A stretch of DNA of 21,520 bases from assembly GCA_027604665.1 (NCBI GenBank), contig JADGIZ010000174.1:1-21520 (forward strand). Reading direction: 5' to 3'. The stretch is from Polyrhizophydium stewartii (Eukaryota; Chytridiomycota; Chytridiomycetes; Rhizophydiales). The notes under the pieces are model-generated. The model was not told the DNA's origin. It saw only the letters and a list, made by a program, of their open reading frames with translations, and did no database searches. Below, one piece after another: positions 1 to 9,898 of this stretch. The translations under genes were made by a program, and so were the position numbers. The stretch's first letter is position 1. The number at the start of each line of letters is the position of its first letter.

Positions 1-158
1 GGCGGTGGCGGCGGGCGGAGAGCGCGGCGGCGGCGTGCGGAGCGCGGGCGCGGGCGCCTGCGGGGTCGTCGCCGCGCGGCCGCTGAAGTCACCGCGGCGC
101 CAGAAACCGGCGCACCGCGGCCTGCTGCTCGTCCGACGTGCGGCCGCCGCCCGCCGCC

Positions 159-1163
159 ATGGCCGACAACTCGGCGCTGGTCGCCAACCACTACAATGCG
201 CGGCCCGAGCGCGGCATCGACGTGCGCCAGGAGTCCGTGATCCTGAGCCTCAAGAACTTCAACAACTGGGTCAAGGCCGTGCTCATTGGCCGCTACGCGC
301 GGCCGGGCGCCCGCGCCTTCGACATGTGCTGCGGCAAGGGCGGCGACCTGCAGAAGTGGAAGCGCCAGGACGTCTCGCGGCTGGTCGGCATCGACATTGC
401 CGCGGTCTCCGTCGACCAGGCCCGCGCGCGATACGAGCAGTCGTGCAGGCGCTTCTTCCCGGCGGCCTTCCACGCCGCCGACTGCTTCTCGGTGCGGGCG
501 ACTGCTTCGACCTCCAAGTCCCCGCCGCTGCTGCTGACGCTCCCATCCCAACCCGCTCCACACGCAGCCCGTGATCCAGGACATCATCGCAGGCGAGGAG
601 TTTGACATCGTGAGCATCCAGTTCTCACTGCACTACTCGTTCGAGACCGAGGCAAAGGCGCGGGCCGCCATCCGCAACGTCGCGTCCAACCTGCGCTCGG
701 GCGGCTTCTTTGTCGGCACGATCCCCAACGCCGACTGGATCTACAAGCGTCTCGTGCACACCGACGGCCTCGAGTTCGGAAACTCGATATACGCGATCAA
801 GTTCGACACAAAGACGCCGTCGCTGTTTGGCCACCGGTACCGCTTCACGCTTGCGGACGCAATAGACGACTGCCCCGAGTATCTCATCAACTTCTCGACG
901 CTCTCCAGGTGCGTTGCGGCTTGCCGCCGCTCGGCCGACTGGTGCGCGCCGCCCTGCTCATCCGCACCGCCCACAGCATCGCCGCAGAGCACGGGCTGCG
1001 ACCCGTGCTGTGGAAGACGTTCCACCAGTTCTACCGCGACGAGTGCATCGAGCATTTTGACATGCTGCAGCGCATGCGCGTCTTCAACGCGCAGGGCACG
1101 GTCAGCGGCGACGAGTGGGAGGCGGCGGGCATCTACTCTGTGTTCGCCTTTGAAAAAACGTGA
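159..1163 (+). CDS. ABD1: mRNA cap guanine-N7 methyltransferase (Abd1/RNMT family)
   Basis: Transfers a methyl group from S-adenosylmethionine to N7 of the mRNA cap guanine in the nucleus. Exons are 159-491, 568-908 and 977-1163; introns of 76 and 68 bp have GT-AG ends and the phases close to a 286-residue protein. The start is the ATG at 159 in a strong GCCGCCATGG context. Visible landmarks in family order: HYNARPERG near residue 11, LKNFNNWVKAVLI near 31-43, the SAM-binding AFDMCCGKGGDL at about 53-64, GIDIAAVSVDQARARY at about 77-92, then SIQFSLHYSFETE, IPNADWIYKRL and the C-terminal signature EAAGIYSVFAFEK. It lacks the long N-terminal extension of yeast (436 aa) and human (476 aa) enzymes and is essentially a bare catalytic domain. 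It converges on cofilin with about 200 bp between stops. Identification is firm; exact splice sites are hand-derived. Confidence 0.93.
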
Positions 1164-1365
1164 TGCTCTCGTGCCAGTTTGGGGCACGCACTTCCGCACT
1201 GGCAACTCGCCTCCCAAAGCTGATGGTTGCAAAGACAGCAGCAGGAGCTTGAAAGCTTTGTTATTTTTGTGGATGCCATGGAGCGCGAGTGTGCTGCCCG
1301 GCCAAGCCAAACCGCCGATCTGCTCGCTTCTCGCGAGCTCGCGCCGGCGCCGTCGTGTTGCTTGT
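1164..1365. terminator. Convergent 3' region between ABD1 and cofilin
   Basis: 202 bp separate the ABD1 stop from the cofilin stop. It must hold both 3' UTRs and cleavage sites. The ABD1 side has a T-rich patch near 1256-1270 that could serve as a cleavage or downstream element; no canonical AATAAA is present. Confidence 0.4.
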
Positions 1366-1989
1366 TCAGCTGGTCATGCGTGTCACCTGGGCCGCGTGCG
1401 AGCCCATAAGCGACGTTGAAGATTGCGGCGATTGGATGTCGTGCGTCAGCCATTTGGTGCCCGGCCAAGACCGTCCAAACAGAGCGGCGGACGCACCTTG
1501 TCGAGGACTGTCTCGTGGCTGACCTCGGAGAGATCCGTGCACTGGATCTCGGTGTAGATGCCATCCAGCTTCTTGCGCAGCGCGTCCTTGCTGGCGGCGT
1601 AGAGCATCTTCTGCTTGATCTTGGCAGAGTCGGGCGACCTGCCGGGCAGAGCAGGTCGAACCCAGCAGGGACACACGCGAGTCAGTGCTTTTGGTTCACA
1701 AGCAGTTGGGCGGACATGGCACTCGAGCGCACCAGACGTAGAACAGCAGCTTGTTTCGCTGGCCCTCGCTGCTCAACGACTCGTAGACAAAGTCGTAGAC
1801 GCCGTATCGGCACTCGGTCGGCGGCAGCGACGCAACAAACTCGTCGTACTCGGCCTTCTCGACCTTCTTGTCGAGGATAATCTGCTTGCTGTCGTCGCTC
1901 ATCTTGAATGTAATGAAGCGGAACTTTTTCTTGAGCTTGAGCTCCTGGTAAGCCTCGACGGCCGTGTCGTTGACAGTGACTCCGCTCGA
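1366..1989 (-). CDS. COF1: Cofilin/ADF actin-depolymerising factor (initiator exon not included)
   Basis: Binds and severs actin filaments in the cytoplasm and cortical patches. Minus-strand exons are 1989-1733, 1638-1497 and 1386-1366, with GT-AG introns of 94 and 110 bp. The body starts at [19 protein letters not shown] and runs through [38 protein letters not shown], the actin-binding long helix [19 protein letters not shown] and [11 protein letters not shown], ending TRMTS. Adding one ATG codon gives 140 residues, the usual cofilin length (137-143). Reading through the last donor instead would give an unusual tail, whereas splicing to 1386 restores the conserved VLDKVTR ending, so I chose the spliced form. 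The exon at 1989 begins directly after a CAG acceptor at phase 0, so the initiator methionine must be in a separate upstream exon, as in human CFL1. Family call is firm; the start is open. Confidence 0.92.
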
Positions 1990-2094
1990 CTGGCGTGCGG
2001 GGCCGGGGTGCGGGCCAGCGCGAGGGTGCGTCAGCAACGGCGAACGGGCGATCTCGCCCGCGAGCGAGCGATTGTGGAGGGAAAGGCGGCACTC

Positions 2095-2115
2095 GCAGCA
2101 GCAGCAGCAGCAGCA
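2095..2115 (+). repeat. GCA trinucleotide microsatellite, 7 units
   Basis: Seven perfect GCA units sit in the presumed cofilin first intron or 5' region. On either strand they would encode homopolymers (Gln, Ala, Ser, Leu, Cys), which is why spurious frames with homopolymer runs appear here. Confidence 0.9.
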
Positions 2116-2695
2116 TGCAGGCCCGACGCGTGAGAAACATGGGCGAGCCGACCGGCCGAGGACGCCGCTGCCCTCGAGGGACCGGCGGCGCTCGGCCAGT
2201 CGGCCGCCGCCGGCCGCAGCGTGCGAGCCGCGCATGGGTGAGCCGAGGCCGGCAAGCGACTCCCCAGCCCCGCACGCTCGCCGCTACGCACGCGCGCATG
2301 GCGCGACGCGACCAGGGGCGCTCCGCGCGCGGCTCAGGCGGGCCTGCATCGCCAGATACGCCCGTCGTTGCATGCGCGCGGATGCCGCCGGCTCGCTACC
2401 GCGCGCCAGGCGCGCGCGGCGCAGCTTCCACGCCGTCGCACCGCCCGCTGCGTCCGGGGTGCCGCAGCGGTGTTGCTGTCGGCGCTGCAGGATGCGCGGG
2501 ATGCGCGACGACTGCGGCGGGGTTGCGGTGGCCCGCGGGGCCGGGCCGCGAGCGGGCCGCACGCCTCGCGCCGCTGCCCCGACAGACGGCCTCGGACTCG
2601 GTGGCACAGGCCGTGCTCTGGCGTGCTGGTCCGGCCCGCGCCGTCCTTGGGGTCCAGCAGACGCACGGCGGAAGCAAGCGCAGGCTCAGACTGAC

Positions 2696-2698
2696 CAT
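2696..2698 (-). other. COF1: Candidate cofilin initiator exon (ATG only)
   Basis: On the minus strand an ATG at 2698-2696 is followed at once by GTCAGT, a usable donor. Splicing to the acceptor at 1990 would give [11 protein letters not shown] in phase. The implied first intron is about 700 bp, ten times the local norm, so this is only a candidate. Other ATGs upstream of 1990 (for example 2299 and 2152) need weaker donors or add atypical N-terminal residues. Confidence 0.3.
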
Positions 2699-2895
2699 CG
2701 GATGCTGTTGGGCGGAGAAGCTCGTGGCAGGCGGGCTGAAGCGCTTTTGGCCGCCAAGCACGCCCATGATCCACGCCATGGAGGCCTGTTTATGTGAACC
2801 TCTATGTCGCTCACTGGAACGATGATCTGAATGATACGGAGGCGTGGATCGTCAGCGGGCGGGAGAAAGGCTTCTCAGCGAAGCACTTCCGCCAC

Positions 2896-5800
2896 TCACT
2901 TGAACTTCTTGATCTCAAACATCAGGCTCTGGATGCCAACGGGCTGCACGCGCGCACGCTTGCCGTTGAACCGACGCTCGAAGCACGCCAGGAAGCGGCG
3001 ATAGTACACAAGGAACTGCGTCATCGCCGTGTGAAGAATGCGCGCGCCGTTCTGGAAGTTGGGGAACGCTTGAGTGATCGAGTTGTTCATGGCGTTGATG
3101 GACGTCTTCCACGAGTTGTTGAAGTCGTTGGCAATGCGCTCGAACGAGTCTGCGCACCGCAGCAAGTTTCATCCGCAGTGTCAGCCGCACGTAATTGCAA
3201 GCCAGGCACCTGTCTGCAACGCACCGGCGTCGACCTGGCTCAGGTTGTCCGTGAGCTCGTGCTGGTCGACAAAGCTGATCATCAGCCCAATGTACTGCTG
3301 CAGCTCCTCCTCCACAAACTCGGTCGTGCGCTCGACCAAGAGCGTGTCAAAGAATTGCCGCTCGTGGTCAAACGACTGGGCAATATATTCCTGCATTTCC
3401 ACCGGGCACGCGGTCAGCACCTCACAGCACCTCTGGCGCGAGCATGACCGGGGTTTGTCGCGAAACTTACGCTGAGAGTCGACACGACTAGGTCGATGTT
3501 GTTGATCAGGAACACCGACCGCAGCTTGCGGTTGGGGAATTCGCCTGCCATCTTGTTCAGGAGAATGAGCACTTCGCCTCGCAGGCGAGACAGACTGGCC
3601 GACACGGATCAGCAACGACGCCGAAAAACGTCCAATTCCCAGCTGCAGTCCCACCTGTTGACGAGCAGCGCGTCGTCATATCCCTGGTTGAGCGTCAGGA
3701 TCGAGGCACTAAACTCGGCATACCGGCGCATGATCTTGATCACAAAGCAGCCGCGTCAACACACTCGCTCTTCGATGCGCCCTCTCGAGACAGCCAGCAG
3801 ACTCACATAGTGCGGATGCACATCCTTGGTGGGCAGCAGCCGGCTCACGGTGGCCTTCTTGAGGCTGTCAATATGTAGATCAATGATGGCCTGGAACTTT
3901 GGCCACAGCAGAATGTTGACAATGTTGAGGAAGTTCTCGAGACACGGGATCCGGCGTTTCTGCATGATGCGGATGTTCTGGCTGTTGAGCCGGATGCAAA
4001 TCAGGATGCCCACGGCGTCAAACGTGTTTTCGATCTGGCTCTTGATGGTCGCCTGCACGCTGCGAGTCAGCACGCGCTGCATTCTCAACAGGCTGCCAAG
4101 GAGCTCGGCGCACCTGTATAAACTTGAGAGTCTGGTCAAACACTTCTGTGAAAACAACGCCCGGCACCTCGATTGGGTGGCGCGTCTTGGTGCGCGCAAA
4201 GAACTCGGTTGTGAATATGTACTCGGAGCTCGCATTGTCAAGCAGCAGACGCGTGATTGACTTGAAGATTGCCTCGTAAGAATATTTCTGCGCTGCGCGT
4301 CAGCCGTTGTGCCAAGTGAACTTGTGCACTCCAGACGACTTGAGTCATGTGTCGTGCGCGCACCATATTCTTGTCCTCGGCAATATGCGGCAGAATGATC
4401 TCTGGCTCAGGGTTTGTCAGAACGTGCACCCGCTCGCCAAGCGTGAAGACGTTTGTCTTGTCCTTGAGCGTCAGGCGGCCCGAAAACAGGCCTCGCTTGG
4501 CCCCCTCCTCGCAACCAATCAAATCCAGCTTGTCCGCAATCACCATCTACGCATAGAACAAGCAGTCAGCGGCGGTTCTCATAGGTTCGTCTCCCTGCCT
4601 TGCACCCAACCTGGAAGCGGCCGATGGACTTGATGTACTTTTCAAACGACGCGAAAAAGTAGTTTGCGACAGTGACGACCTGGCCAGCATGCAGAGTGAG
4701 CCAAGCCGTTGTGCTTTGCATCCAAGCGACATCCATCACGCAACGCACGTAATTGGCGTGTATCTCGAGCCCCACGTCGCTGTAGCGCTCCATCAGGAAC
4801 CAAAAGAGCTCCTTGTACTTGAGAAAGACACTCTGCTGGATGATGGCGATGTTTGTGTTTGGGGCCTTGAGCGACTCGATCTTCTTGAGCAAGAAATCGC
4901 GGATCTTCTCGGCCGCCTGCGCACGCGAGCACCGTCAGCCACATTGTGTGATATCACGCAGTTTCTGGTGAAGCAACTCACCCTCAGGCGTAGGCGCTCA
5001 AGCTCTGGTCCAACGTCTTTGAAGGCGCGAATCTTTTTCTCCTGCTTGCTTTTGACAAAAGCCATCATTTTGTTGAGCTCGGCGAGGTGCTGCAGGAAGA
5101 ACTCGTTGATCTCGCCTTCGCAGATCTTCCTGTGGCGGTGATTGACATTTCATGGATCCATGTCAGCCACCACAGTGAGCATGAAGAGATCCACGCGCGA
5201 GATCGACTTGCTTGATGAGATCCGGTGAGACGACTGTGCCCTCAAGAAGCTCAAAGAGAGCTGCTTGTGTTGCCTTGTGAAGAAACAAGGTCAGCCTTTG
5301 CCGGGTCGAGCAAAATCGCACTCCGAGAGTGGCGAGAGACACACGTGGCGGTTGCGCAGCCGCACTGTCATTGAACGCGACTGCTCCTGCAGCACGCTGA
5401 TCTCGGCGTTGATCTGACCCAGATGCTCCTGGTGCCCGCGCAAGAGGTTCTCCATGTTCTCGAGCAGCGCATCGCACTCTTGAACCTGATTGTGGAGGTG
5501 GATCATGTCGTGGATCTCGCGCAGGTCTATGCATTGCAAAACACGGGATCAGAGACGGATACGCTTGGCGTACAGCGTCCAGATCGCAAGCGCTTACAGT
5601 CGAGCACATGCGCATCTTGAACAAGCCCGAGATCGGCCTCGATTTGCGCAGCGTACTCGCGCAGATTGACGCCCTAAATGAAGCGAGTCAGCAAGCCACT
5701 TTAGTATCCAAGTGACGCCGCCGCGGCAAAGAGGTGCTGCCTCCACCTTGGAGAATGCCTCCTTGACAAGGCTGTCTTCTTGGAACTCTGTGATGCGGTC

Positions 5801-6005
5801 TGCCGGTCGGGCACACAGACAGTCAGATGGCGGGTAATATGAGGTCAAACTGCGACTTCCACACACCATCTACTTCGTCAAAGGAGATGTCGTAGTCGAA
5901 AGCGCTCTGTCCCTGCGGCGGACCCTGTGCGCCGGGCTGACGCTGGAGGATGGCATCGTCGGCCTTGGTTGGTGCGGCACGCGCGGCTTCAAGGTCAGAC
6001 GAGGC
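2896..6005 (-). CDS. VPS52: Vps52, GARP/EARP tethering complex subunit (5' end incomplete)
   Basis: Subunit of the GARP complex that tethers endosome-derived vesicles at the trans-Golgi. Minus-strand exons: 6005-5867, 5799-5747, 5673-5598, 5526-5345, 5273-5208, 5125-4982, 4916-4749, 4679-4611, 4546-4364, 4287-4114, 4052-3807, 3734-3655, 3594-3471, 3390-3225, 3149-2896. All 14 introns are 60-82 bp, GT-AG and phase-consistent, giving 707 residues before the stop (yeast 641, human 723). Landmarks in order: FDYDISFDEVD; GVNLREYAAQIEADL; a coiled coil from about residue 90 to 150 ending MTVRLRNR; ICEGEINEFFLQHLAELN; AAEKIRDFLLKKIESLK; YSYEAIFKSITRLLLDNA; PHYIMRRYAEFSASILTLN; RSVFLINNIDLVVSTLS; a C-terminal helical part ending EIKKFK. 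The first exon is open back to an in-frame stop at 6008-6006 and contains no ATG, so a further 5' exon is required. Confidence 0.93.
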
Positions 6006-6405
6006 TCAGACGCGGTGGCAGCACCCGAGGCGCTGGGGCAAGATGATGCAGCGAGGCTCGAGCGCATGGCATCGCCGCGGCGCTGCTTGCCGGAACGGGC
6101 GGCCGCAGGCGTCGGCCGGCAGCAGGGTGCGACAAGCTCGCGGACACGCACTTGCGCATCCGCGAGCAACGTCGCGAGGACGGCCTGGATGGACGCCTCC
6201 CGCGGTTGCCTGTCCTTCTCCTTGTCGCGGGCGGCAGGCGGGTCTGCCGCGAGCGTCCGCGTGGCGTCGGACGCAGCCGCCGTCGCCATCCACCCGACAA
6301 GGACGAGCTCGGGCGGCGCTGTCGGCCAAACACGTGTTGCGCGTGTTTCTGCCGCGGGTGTGTTTGTGCTGAACTGCGGACAGCAGACGCTCGGGCCGCG
6401 AGCAT
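6006..6405. promoter_or_regulatory. Divergent intergenic region between VPS52 and CCDC61
   Basis: About 400 bp lie between the 5'-most recognisable VPS52 exon on the minus strand and the CCDC61 ATG on the plus strand, so both promoters and the missing VPS52 initiator exon should be here. A minus-strand ATG at 6067 followed by a GT-AG segment of 38 bp could supply the VPS52 start in phase, but 38 bp is shorter than any well-supported intron in the window. No recognisable core promoter motif stands out. Long Arg/Ala-rich frames on both strands look like composition artefacts. Confidence 0.45.
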
Positions 6406-9133
6406 ATGGTCGGCTTCGAGCAGCGGGCACAGCTGCGCGTCAAGGGCAGGACGTTCCGCCTGGCCGTGTCGGGGCACATTTCTGACGGCGCAGGCGCGGG
6501 CAGCCTCGGCAGCGCGGCGGCGCAGGGCGCCCCTGCTGCGTTCGGACACAGCGCGGCCGCGGCGCTCGCAAGCTCGGGCGACGCCAGCATGCTCAGCGTG
6601 TCGCTCGAGGAGCTCGACCAGCCGCAGCCCGCCGTCTGGCGGTGCGACTTCTCGCCCGCATGTGCGTTGCAGCCGCCGTGCTCGCCTCGGCGAGCGAAAC
6701 AGCCTGTGCTGCCACGCATCGCGCCGCATCTTGTGGCTCACCGACACTCGCATCTGGACCGCCTGCTCCGACCGCCGCACGCTCCTGTTGGACCGCCTGG
6801 GTCGTCGACCACACCGCCGATGCCGCGCTTGCCAAACATCCACCTCTGCCGGAACAGACGTCGAAGAGGTCACCAAGAAGACCGGGAACTTCAAAAAGTT
6901 CCACATCTTTGTCGAGATGCTCCTCAGCGCCATGCAAAAGGTGCCGTCGCCCCCATCGCATGCCGTCTCGCCTGGCGCGGCGTCTAACCTGCAGTTGATG
7001 CAGCCGAACTCGACCGTCACGCTCGACCTTCTGACGGCGCAGGACCTCGATGTTGTTCAAGGCGCGCCATCGCCGGCCGCAACAGATAGCAAGATATACC
7101 TGATCGTGACATACGCTGTCGCATTTGACAGGTGCGTGTTGGCGCTGTTGGCCGAGGCTCTTTCTCCAAGCCGTTCTCTGACCATCCAATCGCCTTCTGC
7201 GCAGGGTGCATTATCCGCTCCCTCTTTCCAAGGTTCCACCAGCCGCGCTGCTTGGGGACGTGGCACAGCTCGCGCTGCAGAATCAGCAGCTTTCGCACGA
7301 TCTGTCCATCGTGAGCGCGGATGGCCTGTGCAGCTGTGCAGTTGCTTTCGCGGAAGATTGACCGTCGATGCAGCTCCTCAAGGAAAACGAGCGCTTGCGT
7401 CGCCGTGTACGAGAGACAGAAAGCGAGCGCTTTGCGGCCATCGACAGCGAGATGCGGTGCGTCGCGCATCTGCCTCCAACTCTGATGTGCCACCACTGTG
7501 ATAGCTCACGCGCGTGGATGGCGTCTAGCTCAATGCAAGAGTCATCGCAAGCGCTCGAGAGCGTCATCATGATTACGCGGCAAAAGCTTCGCGATATCCT
7601 GCGTCGCTTTCCGCGGGATAGATTCAGCGTGCGTCGCAGTCGACCTGGATGCGGCACTGTCGAGCGTCTGCGCTTACGCAGTGCTGGTTTTCAGCAAACC
7701 GGCTACAGCGATTTGCACCGATCTGTGGCTGAAGTCGTCGAGTTTCTCCAGGTATGCTTTTTGTAGATCAACTCAAGCAGTGTTCACCACAACTGATCCG
7801 CAGATGCAGGACCAGAGTCGGGATAGCACCCCGACACGCCGCAGCCCGACGCGCCGCAGCGGCCAGGCTTCGAATACGCGGATATTGAGTCGTTCGCGGT
7901 CCAACTCGACGACGCGGTCGACCAAAAATTCGCGTGTTGCACCAGCGCAGGTGCCGTTGGGGTCCAGGTGTGTCCACGTCTGGCACCCAAGATGTTTGGA
8001 TGCGGCGGAGTTCTGATATTTGCTCCTTGCTCGCCTGCACGCAGGAGCGGGTACAAACTTGTCAAGTCAGAGCCGCTGACCGCCGCACCTCGAGAGGCTG
8101 TGAGGAATCCCTCGAGCCAGATACGGAAAACCAAGCAAGACAAATCACTCGACCGGTGCGGCTGAGTTCATTGCAGGCTCTGGCAGAGCATGCGCTGACA
8201 ATTGCTGTGACATATCGACCAAGCAGCCGGAAGGCATCTGTGTCGCCGTTTCGAAGATTTGATCCAACGCAGTTGAGTGCGGATGCCATTCCTGCATCCT
8301 GCCAACGCACCGGCTCAAGCAGCGACCCCGCGCAGATACATTGTTGAGCGCGAGCGGCGGCTGGCCGAGCGGCGCTCGCGAAGGTGCGTATGTGCTGCAG
8401 CCACTCGCTCGGTGCCGCGGTCAGGATAGTTGGTTGATGCAAAGCCGCAGTCGAGACCAGGGCTTGCAATCCAGCCAGCGCTCGCGAAGCTCTTCGGTCG
8501 GGTCTGTGGGATCCACGGCGTCTACTTCGACGCTGTCCATCTCCTCGCACAGGTCGCTCAGCAAGCGTATGTTTTCTGAGGTAGTTGAAGCACAGCTGCA
8601 CGTTTGGCTGACAGCAGGCGCAGGGAGATCAACGAGCGGCCTTGGCACTGGATCTGGGTACGGCCTCTCAACCTCGTCGCTTCCAGTGAAGGCTGCAATG
8701 CGGTCGCGCGAAAGCATCGGTGCTCTTGGCGGGCCGAGGCGCACTCAGCCCAACCTCGCACGGCACAGCCAAGGAGCCGCGGCGCGGCTATTCGACTCAG
8801 ATGCGGCGGTGAGGCACTCGGATTCACTAGCCGTGGAGCCGATGGCGGCAACAGGCCGCTGACGCCGCCGATGCTGTGCAGCGCAGAGATGAGCTCGACG
8901 ATCCTGTGCTTTCGATGCTCGAGACCGGCGCTCGGCGCACCAGAGGCCGAGTACGCCGGAGCGGCGGCGGCGCTGGCGCTGGTGCGGCTGCGTTCTCGGG
9001 CACAGATGCCGATGTTGAGACAGACGCCGATGGTGGTGGCGGCCGTGCGGGCGACTCGTTCGCGCACACCAGCAGCGACAGCATCGAGCAGCGGCTTGCG
9101 CAGTTGCAGAGCTACTTGGCGACTGTGGGCTAG
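6406..9133 (+). CDS. CCDC61: CCDC61/VFL3-like centriole and basal-body protein
   Basis: CCDC61 (VFL3 in Chlamydomonas) is a SAS6/XRCC4-fold protein needed for basal-body assembly and orientation. Exons: 6406-6661, 6858-7131, 7205-7310, 7374-7456, 7529-7751, 7804-7967, 8045-8155, 8227-8271, 8336-8383, 8451-8566, 8624-8808, 8882-9133, giving 620 residues (human 512). The head domain (about 1-185) shows GFEQRAQLRVKGRTFRLAVS, WRCDFSPAYVEEVTKKTGNF, KKFHIFVEMLLSAM, VTLDLLTAQDLDVV, KIYLIVTYAVAFDR and VHYPLPLSKVPPAALLGDV, split exactly as splicing predicts. An Ala/Gly-rich insert occupies about 27-62. A helical stretch (KENERLRRRVRETESERF) follows, then Ser/Arg-rich sequence, the family's conserved FDPTQYIVERERRLAERR at about 417-434, and a long Ser/Gly-rich tail. 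Introns are 52-77 bp except the first (196 bp). Exon 5 (7529-7751) and the acceptor at 8623 are the least certain parts. Presence implies an organism that builds centrioles. Confidence 0.87.
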
Positions 9134-9175
9134 ATCTGCCTCAGCGAGGATAAACCGGGGCGACGACACACAGAC

Positions 9176-9898
9176 TCAGGCCTGCGCAGCGTTCAGATCT
9201 CCGAGTTCCAGGTCGCCCTCGGCATCGTGCGTGGTGCGCCGCCTGGCAGGATCGCGGCTGCTGCTACCGCCGGCCACGCCATCGCCGCCGCCTTCACCGT
9301 CGGTGTCGTCGTCGTGCTGCGTAACGGGCAGCCATCCCGCAGCCGTCGATGCCGGGAGCAGCCACGCCAGCTCCGAGAACCAAACCGGCCGCGGGTACTG
9401 AGCTCGGGTGTCGCTGCGGAGCAGCCGTCTTGGCAGCGGGCGGCGCATGGCTGAGAGCGCTAGCCGCTCGAGCGCCGGCCGCGGCAGCCAGAAGGCGAAT
9501 GCAGCCCACAGTGCGGTGGCGGCGGCGAGCTTGAGCAGCTCGTTCGTGGTGTCGGCGTAGGAGCCCAGGCCGGCCCGGGTGCTGGCGGGCACCCAACGGA
9601 TGAAGTTGTACTTGGAGACGAACGAGTACAGGCCGACAAAGAACAGCAGCCGCGAGCCCTTGGTGTATCCAAGCAGGCCGAGGGCGACGGCGCCGGGCAG
9701 TACGGCGTACGTCGGCAGGAAGCCGTCCGGGTGGACAAAGAGCGAGGCCAGGTGCTGCAGGCCGATGAGGGTGACGATGGCGACCGACGAGGCGCACTTG
9801 ATGTGCCACGCCGGCACGTACAGCAGCGACAGCACTGCGTGGATAATGGCCTCGCGGCCGAGGTCCAGCCACGTGCGCTCGTACCACAGGCCGTGCAT
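9176..9898 (-). CDS. Unrecognised multi-pass membrane protein, 240 aa
   Basis: I do not recognise this family. The ATG at 9898 opens a single-exon frame of 240 residues. It begins MHGLWYERTWLDLGREAII and has roughly five hydrophobic segments near residues 18-34, 38-55, 62-78, 84-97 and 122-138. These are joined by short polar loops (HPDGF, GYTKGSR, SKYNFIRWVPASTRAG). The tail from about 140 is basic and then becomes Asp/Gly/Ser-rich with an acidic end (EGDLELGDLNA). The hydrophobic pattern is far more structured than the shadow frames nearby, which argues that it is real. Its stop lies 42 bp from the CCDC61 stop on the other strand, and its 5' end faces the lipase gene across about 400 bp. 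The frame is open further upstream, but without ATG and with Pro/Arg-rich sequence; a short upstream exon cannot be excluded. Confidence 0.65.
   Translation of the reverse strand: MHGLWYERTWLDLGREAIIHAVLSLLYVPAWHIKCASSVAIVTLIGLQHLASLFVHPDGFLPTYAVLPGAVALGLLGYTKGSRLLFFVGLYSFVSKYNFIRWVPASTRAGLGSYADTTNELLKLAAATALWAAFAFWLPRPALERLALSAMRRPLPRRLLRSDTRAQYPRPVWFSELAWLLPASTAAGWLPVTQHDDDTDGEGGGDGVAGGSSSRDPARRRTTHDAEGDLELGDLNAAQA

Larger units (their letters stand above)
1990..2895. other. Long gap: cofilin first intron and/or promoter
   Basis: About 900 bp separate the first recognisable cofilin exon from the VPS52 stop codon. Both strands carry long overlapping frames of Arg/Ala/Pro-rich low-complexity protein without family resemblance, typical of very GC-rich non-coding DNA. 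A minus-strand acceptor with GCTGAC upstream ends at 1990. I see no other convincing exon here. The stretch most likely holds the cofilin promoter, its initiator exon and a long first intron, plus the short VPS52 3' UTR. Confidence 0.5.

Noticed and set aside
1964..2825. Overlapping plus-strand frames of 276-277 codons in the 2.0-2.8 kb gap
   Set aside because: Two overlapping frames of equal length made of Arg/Ala/Pro/Gly with no motif and no introns, while real genes here are mostly split; best explained by absence of AT-rich stops.
2794..3447. 217-codon plus-strand frame over the VPS52 3' exons
   Set aside because: Complement of VPS52; the minus-strand exons give family motifs such as NNSWKTSINAMNNSITQAF, the plus frame does not.
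5995..7020. 341-codon minus-strand frame opposite CCDC61
   Set aside because: Antisense shadow of GC-rich coding sequence, Arg-rich, no family motifs.
6152..7501. 449-codon plus-strand frame across the VPS52-CCDC61 promoter and CCDC61 exons
   Set aside because: It shares frame with one real CCDC61 exon (6858-7131) and is otherwise Arg/Ala/Ser-rich read-through of promoter and intron; its start is upstream of the better-supported ATG at 6406.
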